A stretch of 64,000 bases of DNA from Cryptomeria japonica (Eukaryota; Streptophyta; Pinopsida; Cupressales; Cupressaceae), in assembly GCF_030272615.1 (NCBI RefSeq), contig NC_081410.1, positions 113,065,433-113,129,432 on the forward strand, written 5' to 3'. Shown here piece after piece: positions 48,261-60,059 of the stretch. The position numbers and the translations under genes are program-made. A model generated the notes under the pieces. That model had not been told where the DNA came from and did not search any database. It worked only from the letters and a program-made list of their open reading frames with translations. Numbering within the stretch: the stretch's first letter is position 1; each line of letters starts with the position of its first letter.

Positions 48261-48565
48261 TGTACAGAATATTGTTAGCACCTTATATATAGACATATAT
48301 ATATAAGGGATTTGATGACAGATTACAAGGAATGGGAATAGAAAGAACATGCTGGTGCCTTCTTATTGTCTGTAGGTCAGTAGGAAAAGCTTAACAAAAA
48401 GGTTAAGAGTTTTTAAGAGATTAACTATTGATATGATTGATATGGTGATACCCAAGTGTTGAATCTTAACAAAAAGGTTAAGAGATTAACTAAAAAACAC
48501 ATATCAGAATACCCACACCTAACTTTGAATGCAGGTGAAACTCAGTATTGAAGTTTCTTTGATTC
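48236..48565 (+). repeat. Segment B, copy 1
   Basis: Imperfect direct homologue of 50318-50690: AGTAACTTAA, GATTTGATGACAGAT, TTGATATGGTGATA, CACACCTAAC and CTCAGTATTGAAG recur in order with indels. Its first 60 bases also match the end of A1 (42476-42535). Confidence 0.65.
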
Positions 48566-48574
48566 AAATTTTGT

Positions 48575-48765
48575 GGGGGAATGCTTTAAAATAATTTGAT
48601 TTAAAGAGTCTCATCATGAGATCTTTTGATTTTGTTGCTGCTGCAACTCTTGGGAAGATACTTTCATGTATTGCTTGGAATATGTAAATTACAGTTTTCA
48701 AATCCTTTTTTCTACTGTCTTTGATAAAATCCTTCTTTGCTCCACATAAAGCATTGTATGTTGAA
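48575..48765 (-). pseudogene. Ty1/copia gag (UBN2) fragment
   Basis: On the minus strand one frame reads ALCGAKKDFIKDS, then RKKDLKTVIYIFQAIHESIF and PRVAAATKSKDLMM. The pattern KKD-K-x-x-x-x-I-x-QA-x-x-x-x-IFPR-A-ATxSK is characteristic of the UBN2 gag domain of plant copia elements. Only about 60 residues are present. No LTR or pol was found nearby. Confidence 0.7.
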
Positions 48766-48769
48766 ACAA

Positions 48770-50275
48770 CTATCTTGACATATATCTTGACAACTGAATA
48801 ATGTCTTCATTGTGATTGTCCAATTGATAGTCATAGTTTTTGTCATTCAATGAATTTGTGAGACTTATTCTATCCAGCTGCAAATTTGTCACTTCCAATT
48901 GAGGTGCTACCGACTTAGGCATATAGTGCGCTTGAAAGAGAGAACCTGAAGCACCTTTCATTGAAGTGCCAGAGGTAATCTGGTTCCTCAATAAACATTT
49001 CCCTGGATACCTGCCCGTCAATCTTTGGACTTTCTGTTTCCATCTACCCACCTCAGACACAATTTCTAATTCCCCATAAAAACCTAAATCCAGATCTATG
49101 TCTACATAGATATTGGCAACATGCCCTTGAGAGACATTAAGAAAATGCTCTTCTATGCATAGGAGGGAGCCCAAGGCATCCCCAATTTTCAGAAGAGCTT
49201 CATCACAGGAGAACTCGGAAGGAAGGCCAACCAAACTAAGCCACATAGGGGATCTCCCGATTCTATAGGCAAAGGATCGAAACCAGGTTTTCAATCTATG
49301 AAATGAAAAGTTGGTACTAGATAAAAAATAGGGCTTCCATGGAGAATGCTGTTTTTTAAGCTAGAGTCTATGCATTGAATAAGAAGAAAGTCATTATAAA
49401 GCGAGTACACAGAGACCATACCAGGGAACGACTGCTGCCACCATGTAATGATATCCTGGTTGTTGCTGCCAATACCACACCATTTTGCAAAAAAGGGCTC
49501 TTTCTTTAAGAAAACCAATGGAAGGGTTGATGGCTTCTAAAGGCATAACAAAAAGATTGCTACCCGGACCCTTCTTTTTCCATGGGAAATCTGCTGCCGA
49601 GATGTCTCCAATGAAGGAGGGGAGACTCCAGAATCCAGCTCCTTTCTCTGATTGAGATCCCTCCTCGAACCAAATGAATCTTTGTGATTCTCCATACAAA
49701 GAGTGGAGGAGGGCCAATTCTTTGTCTCTCGCCATGGCCTCAGTCTCGGGAAATACGACCCTTTCAAATTCAAAAAACCCTTTTCCGAGCCCTTCCGTGC
49801 CTGTCAGTTTTGAGTTCAATGAGTTCTTAGTGGCCTTTGGCGAGGCTTTCAGAATAAAAGAAGCCTTGGGAAAACCGGTACTGTGGTTTTGGACCACCTT
49901 GGAGTGGTTGTTGTTTTTTAGTGGTATGCAATTTGAACCTGTTGCTACCTGAAGCCCTATCTGGGCTAGTGATCTGAAGCTATTGGGTCCAACAGAAGCA
50001 TGTTCACGTCGTATGGGAGCGTGGCCAACCCGTACCATCAGTTGGCGCCAAAAAGAAGCATTGCTATTCTCAGAAAATTTCCTGTGGTGGAGAACCTGAG
50101 GGTGTTGAGGATGGAAGAAGTTTTGGGCACTAAAGCTGTTCCTGGGCATTCCAGAAACCTTCCCCGAATTTCTTCGCCAATGAGGGGAGCCAGGTCTTGA
50201 AGAGAAACCATCAGCACGATGCAAACACAGATTCTGAGAAAGATTGTGGTGCCCGTGCGCTGAAGAGAAAGCTCG
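48770..50275 (-). pseudogene. LINE E: orphan ORF1 (DUF4283-type)
   Basis: A minus-strand ORF1 without ORF2. An upstream start is likely near 50255 (MALNGH then a TGA). The frame 50224-49394 is open for 276 codons (MHRADGFSSRPGSPHWRRN, a basic, Ser-rich N-terminus, then LALLHSLYGESQRFIWFEEG). A frameshift near 49450 leads to CDS-like LYNDFLLIQCIDSSLKNSIL and the DUF4283 hallmark GRSPMWLSLVGLPSEF-x-CDEALLKIGDALGSL at 49270-49165. The tail to 48770 is unrecognised. Either a truncated LINE or a captured ORF1. It sits between the two B segments. Confidence 0.65.
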
Positions 50276-50317
50276 TCAATGCCCGTTCAGTGCCATCTCT
50301 CTCATCCAACACATCAA

Positions 50318-50690
50318 ATTAATAATCAATCTACAGTAACTTAAGTTTACTATATTGCAGAGAATATTATTAGCAGATTACACATATCTGCATAGATCAT
50401 GGCTTTGATGACAGATATACATTATGAAAAACAGTTTTCCGCTAAATGGGAATAGAAGGAAAATGGTGGTGCTTGCAGGAAAAGCTGAAAAATGTAATCT
50501 GTTTTATGACATACTCATTTAACTACGCAGATAATTGATATGGTGATAGCTAGGTCTGGAACCTTAACAAAACTACTCAAGAACAGATCTAGGGATTTCA
50601 TGAAGTGCTTTTAAGAGATTAACCTAAAAAAACACAGATCAGATTAGCCACACCTAACACTGAATGCAGTTGAGACTCAGTATTGAAGCT
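50318..50690 (+). repeat. Segment B, copy 2
   Basis: Homologue of 48236-48565, better related at both ends than in the middle. Lies directly downstream (minus-strand sense) of the 5'-exon in module copy 4, so it could be the ancestral intron or 3' flank of that gene. Confidence 0.6.
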
Positions 50691-50745
50691 TCCTTTCAGA
50701 ATCCACCCATTCTCTCTATGTCAGTCAATCTTCTTCTTCAAATTA

Positions 50746-50970
50746 TCATTGAGAAATAAAGTTCACTGTGTGATACTGATTGAAAGTTGGATTTGACCTC
50801 ATGGGGATGTCATGGATGGGAGAGAAAGTGTATGAATCGATCCAGCAAAATGAAACAAAAAAGCTCTCATACCCATCTAAATTAACAAAGATGGGAAATC
50901 TGTAAAACCTTTTCTCAATTTCCCTGAATCGATTCACAGGCTTTTTCAACTCATCATGGCTTTCCAATGG
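50746..50970 (-). pseudogene. Unidentified 5'-exon fragment, copy 4 (longest)
   Basis: Open minus-strand frame of about 74 codons reading VPLESHDELKKPVNRFREIE, then VNLDGYESFFVSFCWIDSYT and FSPIHDIPMRSNPTFNQYH. It has no ATG: a TTG occupies 50967 and a stop (TGA) lies just upstream at 50980-50982, while the ATG at 50975 is out of frame. Copy 2 carries an in-frame ATG at the matching place, so the start here appears lost. Unknown family. Could be the first exon of a decayed gene whose later part is missing or replaced. Confidence 0.45.
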
Positions 50971-51290
50971 GACATATATTCAATGTATTGATGAAATAAG
51001 CTAAATCTTAAGGCAGTATTTATAGTTTCATAACCTGTAATTCATTGAAAGATGGAGGCATATCAATATGTTAGATGTTATCATGTCACAGTTTGTGTAG
51101 GTGAAGTTTCTTTTCTCTTTTGTTTGGTGGTCTGACATGTCTAATTTGTTTTTATCTACCAAATTATGAACAGTTTAAACAGCCAGTCTACACCTTTATT
51201 CATAAACTACCTTCAACGTGTAGAGTGGATTGGACTTCACAAGTCGAGGAGATCTAGTGCTCTTTGATGCCGACACTACTAATAAGGTCA
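50971..51290 (-). promoter_or_regulatory. TATA-containing module, copy 4
   Basis: About 95% identical by eye to 1-311. TATAAATA on the minus strand (complement at 51017-51024) lies about 42 bases before the ATG at 50975. Upstream homology to copy 1 continues to CTAATAAGG at about 51290, then stops abruptly. Confidence 0.6.
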
Positions 51291-52739
51291 TCGCAGGGAT
51301 CAAACTTCAGACCCACAAAAAAGAGATGCTTTATATTAGAAATAACATAACCATGTGGTAGATCTTCGACTCTCTAAGAGTCTCTTGGTGAGGAAGTCAA
51401 TAGACATTAACTGAGTGAAGAAGCTGCTAATCCAGACTTCGAAGAAGAATAGATTGGAGGGGCCTTATGGTCTACAAATGGAAGTCAGGTACTTTGTGCT
51501 CTGTGTCAATTTGCCTAGACTCTTGGCTTTTATGACAATCAAAGAAAGGACCTCACTTTTGAATATATATATAATTTTTTTTTTCAATTTGTAAAAGAAC
51601 ATATTTAATTAAATTTTGAAATTTAAAAGAAAACGTTGTGTTATACTCAATCTAAAAAATATTCTAACGTCATGTTATAGATATAAGTCTAAGATAACAA
51701 AGTGGCTCTAGAGGCTACCTATTTGTAGACTTTAATCAAGCATTGGGCTAATGTTCCTTATGTCACTGCTCATGTGTCATCTCATGCTATTATTATGGTG
51801 TTTCTCCACCACAAGGGTGTGCCTCTTTACCACATGGGTATTGACTTTCTCATAGTCACAGAGAAAGGCGCATAATACTGGGTTAATTTTTTGGTACATC
51901 CTGATTTTTGTTGAAATCATACGTTTTGGAGAAAATATAATGATTTAAGTCTTGAGAGGTCCCATTTAAAGTAACTAATTGAATAGAGTTAAATCAAAGC
52001 CTCTTAGATCAAATCCTTTGGATAGAACCTATCTAATCTTAAATCATAGCTGCAATGGAATCTCCTTCGTACCTATCAAAATGGTGATAAAAATCCTCTT
52101 CTACATTAGCTTTTGGAGGGTCAAATGAATTCATTTAAAAGTTTTATTTTTTAAGTATGCAAGTCCTTATTATTTGCTTTCCAAATAGTATAATTTTTAA
52201 TATATTTAATTTCATTAATATATTTATATTTTATTTCTTATAGATATAGGTTTTTCATCAAACAATTAAGGATCATGTTTCCAACATGTGGAAAATTTGA
52301 AAAATAGAGAATACAAATAATCATAATGCACAATATATAAAGTTAAAAAAAAACATTTCATTTTTACAAAATTTAAATTTACTTGGAAGAAAATAATGAC
52401 GTTCAATTGATCCACAAACAATTTAATGATAATTAATTAAGGTTCTGCAATAATATTTCTTAATTGCAAGTACTAATAAAGAATGCAACATGATTGAAAG
52501 AGTTAAAAAAATAATGCCTTTAGAGATATATAAAATTAAAGTTATAGAAATGTTTCTCTCGATATAATTATTTGATATGTTAAAATATAAATTAATAATA
52601 ATAATAATTTTATACTATATAAAATATAATAAAATATTAAATTTATTATTTTAAATTTTAATGTAAATTTAATTTTAATTGGCTATTATCACAATACATG
52701 TATTCTTCAAATCTATGAGCACCAACAGTGAATGCTAGT
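51291..52739. other. Spacer, AT-rich after 51550
   Basis: No gene recognised. 51340-51545 is GC-richer and could be a transposon scrap. Confidence 0.4.
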
Positions 52740-52750
52740 AGGAGGAGGGG

Positions 52751-54445
52751 ATGCAAAGAGGAACTTTGTATTCTGCTTTAGGCAGGAAACCCTGTGTTGG
52801 CATTGCAATCCAGGATGCTAACGGTAAGGATGGATCACATGAAGCTCCCGAGTCTCTAGATCCTGAGGTGCATGGAAATGATCTAGTCGTTGGGGACCCA
52901 CAAGGGGGTGACAAACCCTTGGATTTGGGAGGAGGGGGAACAACACGTGATGGAGACTCAAGAAAGGGGCCCATTTGGGTGGACACATCTCACCCCTGGT
53001 CCTCCCTATTTGGTGTCAAACCATGCGGGAAGTCTTCTCTCCCTGAGGTACGCAATATTTCCGACCATGTGAAAGGGAAATTTTCTATTGAAGTCCCGGA
53101 TCGGATTATTGAGCACAATAATTCTCTGATGGTCCTGACTCTGGTTGGTAAATTTCTGGGTCCTAGGCCTAATATTGATGTGGTTAGGAAGTATGCTAGG
53201 AAAAAATGGGTTCTTAAGGGATAGGTGGAAATTATAGCTATGCTGAAAGGGGCTCTTTCCCTCAACTTTTCCTTTGAATAATATATGACTAAGATTCTTT
53301 GTGGTGGTCCCTGGGTGATTGGGAAGACTGCTTTGGCGCTTCAAAAATGGTCACCTTTGTTGGATCTTAATGCTCCCTTCTTTTCTCAGGCACCTTTTTG
53401 GGTAAGACTCCCAGGTCTGCCCCTGGAATTGTGGGTTGAAGATGTCTTTAATGGTTTAGCCTATTCCTTCAGTGAACTCCTCTCCATTGATCCCACTACT
53501 ACTGCCAGAAGACGACTTACCTATGGAAGAATATGTGTGGATGTCTCTCAAGGAACAAATATGCCTTTATCCATTAAGATTAACTCTAGGCTTGGGATAT
53601 AAAACCAATCATTAGAATATGAGAGTGTTCCTTTTGCTTGTTTCCATTGTAAAAAAACAAAACATATTGCTCAGAAATGCCCACTGTAGGTAGAAAAGGA
53701 GAAATCTAGAAAAGATAAGAGGATGCAGTAGAAAGCTAAAAATTCCAACAATAAGGAAACAAAGATCCCAAATACCATTGTTCCTGACACCTTTGTTCAA
53801 AAGGAAAATGATAATAAGGCTTGTACCGAGGAATATAAGAAGGAATATCTTGAAGGCGATCAGGTTAGATCTGATGAAGGAGATAAGCCTATCCCTAACT
53901 GTGATGAGCATAAGGATGAAGACTTGGAGGAAGGTGAGATACATGTTGTTCTACAAGGTACCAATTTGGAGGAGGACTCAAACTCTATTTTCAAGGACTC
54001 GAATAATGAGAAGCCCTATCCCAGCTTTGAAGATGCTGAGCAATGTAATATTCTTGGTGGAAACTCATCTTTTGAATCCTAGAACGAGTTTGTTAAATCC
54101 TCTTTTCTGTTGTCACTGAAAAATTCTCTTCTCAATATTAACTCTAAATGGGCAGATGAAGAAGGAAAACATGATGCTTTGCTAAAAGCTCCTATCCAAA
54201 ACCCTATGGATGATGAAATCCAGATCAATGATGTTACAGAGAAAAAGTGGGTTGGAAAAATGGGTCCCAAATCTACACTCCAGACTACTTCTATGAAAAT
54301 AAGGGGGATGACCAAAGCTGATGTAGGTTCAAATCCTATAATGCCAAGAAGGAGACCAGTCACTCAAATGAGGGAGTTGGAAGCCAACAAGTATATAGCG
54401 AATGGTACCCAGTTGACCATCCACGAGGTATGTTCTTTTAAATGA
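52751..54445 (+). pseudogene. LINE F ORF1: DUF4283 plus CCHC knuckle (six stops, no frameshift)
   Basis: 565 codons in a single phase from ATG 52751. Gly/Asp-rich start, then DUF4283: SLMVLTLVGKFLGPRPNID, GGPWVIGKTALALQKWSP, and FWVRLPGLPLELWVED (53397-53440), GRICVDVSQG. The CCHC knuckle CFHCKKTKHIAQKC is at 53639-53680 (the usual Gly before His is Lys). An acidic middle (EHKDEDLEEGEIH) and a basic end follow. Stops near 53222, 53282, 53600, 53687, 53729 and 54080 are single-base changes; phase is never lost. The role in the family is LINE RNA packaging. Confidence 0.8.
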
Positions 54446-57400
54446 TTATGAAGATCATTTCATGGGGAACATTTGTGGACTTAATGGTCTGCATAAACAG
54501 GAAATACTTAGGAACTTAGTCAGGGATCATAAACCATATATTTTTTTGATTCAAGAAACTAAAATGCCTAAGGAAAAAGTGGAAAAAATCAAAGTGTTTA
54601 AGAACTATGGGGTATTTGGGGTAGCTCGGATGGTGCCTCTGGAGGTATTGCTCTCTTTTGGAGCCTTCAACACGTCTAGGGAAATCTTGTTTGTCTTGAC
54701 AATAATATGATGTTTGTTATATTTCATCACATTAAAGATTGGACTACTTGGCTTTTATCTAGTATCTATGCCCCAAATTCTAAACTTGGGAGATGTAGAT
54801 TCAGGAAAAAGTTAGATTCTATTAGATCTTAGTTCAACTCTGAAGGTTGGCTGGTGATGGGAGAATTTAACACTCCCCTCAAGGAGAAGGAGAAATTTGA
54901 GGGAATTCCTTCTCAGCTTGATAGTAGGATGGATTTGATGAACTTCATTGATAACCAGGCGCTTCATGATGTGGATCTGCAGGGTGCTAATTTTACTTGG
55001 ACTAATAGAAGAATCGACTCTGATGTGATCCAGGTGAGACTTGATAGGGCCCCTATCTCTAATAATTGGTTCAATCATTATACCTTCTCCTTAAATGCAC
55101 TTCCTCGCATTGGCTCAGACCACTATCCAATTTATTTTGTTGATGATCTCACCTCTGGGAGGAGAAATTTCCCCTTCAGATTTGAAAAAATGTGGGTGAG
55201 CCACCCCAAGCTTGAGGAAGCTATCAAAGACTAGTGGAACATTTCGGTGGAGGGATCTGCCATGTTCTAGGTGGCCAAAAATTTAAGGAATGTTAAGGAC
55301 AAGGTTAAGTGATGGAATAAGGAAGTGTTTGGTGATATTTTTGCCTCTAAATCTATGATCCAACTTGATCTTAAGGATATTCAGGCTAAAATCCAAGGTA
55401 ACGGGTATAGTGAGGTCTCCATCACTTCTGAGAATTAGATATTATCTAAATATCATGATATTATTAAAAAAGAAGAGATATTCTGGAAGCATCGTTCTCA
55501 TTCGCTGTGGCTCAAGGAAGGGGACAAGAACACAAGATTCTTTCATATGACTGCCATGAAACATAAGGCATTTAACAAAATATCTAAAATGTATATAGGG
55601 GGGACTCTGTCCTTTCAGGAAGATGAAATAGAAAAGGAAGCTAGATCCTACTTCTCTTCTCTATTGACGACGGATTGCAATTTGGACAAAAGTGCCCAAG
55701 ATTTCTTCCTTGTTGCTATTTCGAAGATGATCAGGAAAGACCAGAATATTTTTCTCTCTGTAAAATCAAGCATGATGTCTCTTCCTTTGAAGGTAATAAA
55801 GATCTTGGCCCAGATGGTTTCCCAATGTTCTTTTTTTAGTTGTTTTGACATATCATCAGTCAGGACATTGTTAAGGGTGTAAAAGAATTCTTTGGTTCTA
55901 AGATGCTTTTGAAAGAAATTAATGCTACTTTTTTGGTCCTTATTCCTAAGACCCCGGGAGATGACTCTATGGATCTTTTTAGATTGATTAGTCTGTGCAA
56001 TTATTTTTACAAGATCATATCTAAGGTTCTCACCCTTAGATTGCCCTCCATTCTACCTGATATTATTTCTTCTCAATAGACCAGATTCATTCTTGGTAGG
56101 CAGATTCTAGATTCCATCATATCAATCCATGAGGTTATTCACTCCCTGAAAGAATCCAAAAAGCAAGGCTTCCTGATGAAACTTGATATGTCAAAGGATT
56201 ATGATTGGGTGGATTAGTTCTTTCTTCTCAGTATCCTCAAGGTTTCTGGATTTGGTGAGAAAGTAACCCAGATGATCTCCTAGCTGATCTCTACTCCCTC
56301 TTTGTCGATTATTGTCAATGGCTCTCCTACCCCCTTCTTCAAGTCTTCTAGAGGTCTCAGACAAGGGGATCCTATATCTCCTATTTTGTTTGTTATATTG
56401 GCTAAAATCCTGGGCAGATATATCAGTAAATTTATTTTTGAAGGTCAAATGAAAGGTGCCAGACCATCATCGACTAATAGGATAGGTTCCTATCAACAAT
56501 TTGTTGATGACACGATGTTAATGGGTGCATCTACTATCAAGGAAGCCAAAACCCTTAAATCAACACTGGTTAACCAATACAAATCCACGTGCCAGGTGAT
56601 TAACTGGATGAAAAAATCCCTCTTTTTCCTCAACACTCTTGAAGATAGGCAAGGAAGAATTGATGAAATTTTGGATTGTCAGATTAGCTTGGTCCCCTCT
56701 ACCTATTTGGGCATCCCTCTGTGCAGAAAGACCCCTGAGATGTTTTGGAGTAGTTTGGTGGATAGATTCCACAAAAAATTATCCGGTCAAAAAGGGGCCC
56801 TTCTGAACCAAGTTGGGAAAATCCAATTATTAAAATCCTCCCTCTAGAATATTCCTATGTACACCTTAAGTCTGTTTAGAATTATAACCAAATTCATTGA
56901 TGCTATTGAAAAAATTCAAAAGTCCTTCCTATGGTCAGGGGTTGAGGAGAGGAAAAAGATATCTCTGATAGCTTGGGACAAAGTTTGTAGACCTAAAAAG
57001 AAGGGTGGCCTTGGTCTGAGAAATATTAAAACCATCAATAAATCCCTTCTCGCTAAACAAATCTGGAGATTGTTTGGAAAAACCAGTGAATGGAACTCAA
57101 TTTGGCAAGACAAATATATGCAATCTCAGATATCTCTTTCAGATTTTTTTAATTCCTATGATGCCCCTACTGGTTCTTCTATTTGGAACAATGTTATCCA
57201 AACTAAAATTGTCACTAGATTAGGTAAACGATGAACTATTGATAATGACAAAAAAGTCAAGTTTTGGGAGGACTCTTGGTTGTTGGAATCCTCCCTCTAC
57301 AATAAGGTTTGTTTCTCTCCCTTTATATTAGAATGTAAGGCCGGATTTGGTATCAAGGTGGTAGATTACTAGAGGGATAACCACTGGGTGAACTTGATCT

Positions 57401-58542
57401 CCATAAACCCAACCCTAAACCCTATTATGGCTCTACTTAATTCTATCTTGATTGACCCTCTACTTGAAGATAAAATTACTTGGGCGCGAACCTCCTCTGG
57501 TAGTTGTTCAGTGGTCTCTACACTTTTTTTGTTGTCCCAATCCCTTGATCCTTCCCCTTGCTGGTCTAAAGCCTAGATTAGTGGTCTTACTCCCAAGGTC
57601 AATATATTTTTTTGGATCCTTCTACAGAATAAAATCCTCAGCATTGATAATATTTGAAAAAGAGGCTTCCATCTGCCTAATAGGTGCTACCTCTGTCAAA
57701 ATCAGGAAGAGAATGTTGACCATTTAGCTATCCATTGTCCCTTCTCCTTTGCTATTTGGTCGCAGATTTTGCAGCTTTGGAACCTGAATTGGGCCTTTCG
57801 TGCCTCTATTTAAGAGTGCTTCACTAGCTGGAGATGTCATTCCTTGAGCAAATCTATCAAATTTCTATGGGACCTTACCCTGCCTCATGTGGTTTGGGGA
57901 ATCTGGAAAGAAATGAACAACAGGATTTTCAGAGACTCTTATTCCCCTTGTGAAGTGGTGTCTACCAAAATCAAGTGGGCCATTGTAGAAAATTTAAAAG
58001 CTGATGGTAAGCCTCTACTTTTTAGAGGTAAGGATGATTCTGACCTACTAAAAAACTAGAATGTTTCTGCTTCCAAAGGCAGAGATGACAACAAAAACAA
58101 GAGAGAAAATAGTAAGTGGTCATTTCCTCCTGCTGGTTGGATCAAAGCTAATTTTGATGGGGTGGCCAAGGGAAACCCAAGGCCAGCTGGGTGTGGGGGA
58201 GTGATAAGAAATGAGGTTAGCTATTGTATTGTGGTGGTGGCACTTCCCATGGGATCATAGACCAACCACTTAGCCGAGGCTATGGCTACTTACCAAACTC
58301 TTTCCCTAGTTAAATCTATCGGATTTACTAAAGTCTGGCTTCAAGGAGATTCAAATAATATAGTTCAATTCCTAAAGGGCCAATCCTCCCCTTCATGGAC
58401 CATAAAGAATATCATATTTGAAGCAAAGGAGATAATCAACTCTTTCGAGCTATGTGTTGTGTCTCACAATTATAGAGAGACCAACACTATTGCTGATTTG
58501 GCTGCCAACATGGTCATCTGTGTTGATCATACTATGAGCTAG
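54442..58542 (+). pseudogene. LINE F ORF2: endonuclease, RT, zf-RVT, RNase H (broken)
   Basis: Begins MIMKIISW in the ATGA overlap, then an early frameshift (near 54462). Endonuclease: YIFLIQETKM, SDGASGGIALFWS, GEFN in place of GDFN (54866), RIGSDHYPI (55110). RT: KDLGPDGFP (55800), DIISSQ and FILGRQILDS, KLDMSKDYDWVD followed by TAG (56180-56217), RQGDPISPILF (56360), catalytic FVDDTMLMG (56500), STYLGIPLCRK. Zinc region CYLCQNQEENVDHLAIHC (57690-57740). RNase H: NFDGVAKGNPRPAGCG (58151), LAEAMA, LQGDSNN, NTIADLAAN (58489). The first catalytic Asp context (DRVDW in relatives) reads DWVD-stop here. Confidence 0.8.
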
Positions 58543-58693
58543 AGAGGTGAGTTGGATCTTCTTCACGAGATGTGTGCACTCCTCATTTATGATAGAGTGC
58601 ATGGTTATGAGGGAGTGATAAGTAATTATGACAATGCACTTATCAATGAAAAATGCCATAATAAATTGGAAAGAGTGATGCTCGAAGATTGAG

Positions 58694-59785
58694 ATGGTGT
58701 TTAATGCAGACAAGACTTTACATGTTTTGTGGGTTCCCATTTCTATTTTCAAGACCTTCTTGCTCTGCACTTTGATCTCTATTTTTGCCCTGTTTTGCAT
58801 AGTGAAGGATAAGAATTATCTGTTTGTGGATGCCATGGGAGGTAATAGGAAAATAATTGAGCCGCTTTCCTATGATGAATAGAAAGACAAACTGAAGGCC
58901 TAGGCTATTATGGAAATGACTAAGATGACAAGGTATATGGAGAGAATTGTAGGGAAAAACACTATCGTGACCATAATTTTCAAAAAGAATTGGAAAGATG
59001 GTAAAATTACCATAGGAAGAAGAAAGGCTGAAATTGACAAAGGGATAATCATGAAAGTTATTGGTATGCTAATGGAAGGAAGAGAAATTTATAGAGACAG
59101 GAAGCTCGCTAAAGCTGATATCAAGCAATTCCCGAAGGAGGAGACTAGGAAAAGAAAGTTGGAGAAATTCGACAAAACCTACTACTAACCGAAAGTGATA
59201 AAGAAGGTATGAAGATGGATTATGTTTGCTATCATGCAATATGTTACACTTGATGGTAGATACTCTTGTGCCTACAGTTATTACTTTGTGCTTCTAAATC
59301 ATTTTTGCTATAAAGACCTTGTGTCTATTCCTTTCTATTTGTTTAGCTTCCTTAATACTAGCATTAAGGATTTTAGGGCTAACCTGGACAGTAACCCTCC
59401 CATGCATGAAGGGTTAATGTTGCTATTACACAACCATGTCAAGGCTTCCTCTATGCAACATTTTATCACTGAGTTGTCAGATTTAGATGATGAGTTAGAG
59501 AAATTTGATGATAGTGAAGACGTTTGGTCTGATACTAAGTGGAAGATGATGTTGATAGGATTACCCCTACTAAGGGTTCTAGCAAGGAAAAGGACAAAGA
59601 TTTGGCTTCTGGGTTCAGAAATAAGGGTAAGTGCAAGAAGTTGTGTCCACTTAATGTGGAAGTTTTGGACTTAGTTAAAAAGTGGAAATTGAGTGGAGTC
59701 AATAGGAGACAAATCAGGTTCCCATGTACTCTTGGAATCCCAAGCCGAAAAACAAATGGGATCCCGTGGGCCTCAGGATCTTGAG
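58694..59785 (+). pseudogene. Unidentified coding remnant downstream of LINE F
   Basis: One plus-strand phase stays open from ATG 58694 to about 59530 with only single stops: TAG in SYDE-KDK, TAG in LKA-AIME, TAA in TYY-PKV, TGA in KKV-RWI, each one base from Trp or Gln. It then shifts phase to EDDVDRITPTKGSSKEKDK and GKCKKLCPLNVEVLDLVKKW (59540-59690). Near the N-terminus is a hydrophobic segment (ISIFKTFLLCTLISIFALFC). The middle reads DGKITIGRRKAEIDKGIIMK, GMLMEGREIYRDRKLAKADI, and QYVTLDGRYSCAYSYYFVLL. The acidic patch DLDDELEKFDDSEDVW precedes the shift. It is not LINE, gag or pol sequence. A plant transposon-associated protein is possible but unproven. Confidence 0.5.
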
Positions 59786-59814
59786 CCTAGAACCCCAGAC
59801 AAGATCCCATATTG

Positions 59815-59848
59815 AAATGAAATGGGAAACGAGATCCCGTTTCATTTC
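59815..59848. repeat. Short hairpin with GGATCCC-type repeats
   Basis: GAAATGAAATGGGA and its near-complement TCCCGTTTCATTTC form a stem of 14 with one mismatch. The neighbourhood (59755-59870) repeats (A/G)GATCCC five times. Confidence 0.6.
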
Positions 59849-59864
59849 AACACAGGATCCCATT

Positions 59865-59867
<3 letters not shown>

Positions 59868-59948
<81 letters not shown>

Positions 59949-59960
59949 ATATATATATAA
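59868..59960. repeat. (AT)n microsatellite
   Basis: About 75 bases of pure AT dinucleotide, then a CTCT interruption and more AT. Length in the assembly may be unreliable. Confidence 0.95.
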
Positions 59961-60059
59961 ACGAAATGGGGTTCATTTTTGCCATACGATATCCCAATTG
60001 AAGGAGTGAAGCCCTCCCAAAAAGTGCCAACAAGCTACCTGCAAGTCTTCCTGGTATGC

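Larger units (their letters stand above)
52740..58560 (+). mobile_element. LINE F, near full-length non-LTR retrotransposon
   Basis: Third LINE family in the window, with ORF1 (52751-54445) and ORF2 (54442-58542) overlapping by ATGA. RNase H is present at the ORF2 end. I saw no clear A-tail or target duplication, so both ends are approximate. Decayed by many single stops but few frameshifts in ORF1. Confidence 0.8.

Noticed and set aside
50746-50970. Resemblance of SPIHDIPM to SPWHDIPL of plastid-type soluble pyrophosphatase
   Set aside because: The match is about eight residues; the rest does not follow that family.
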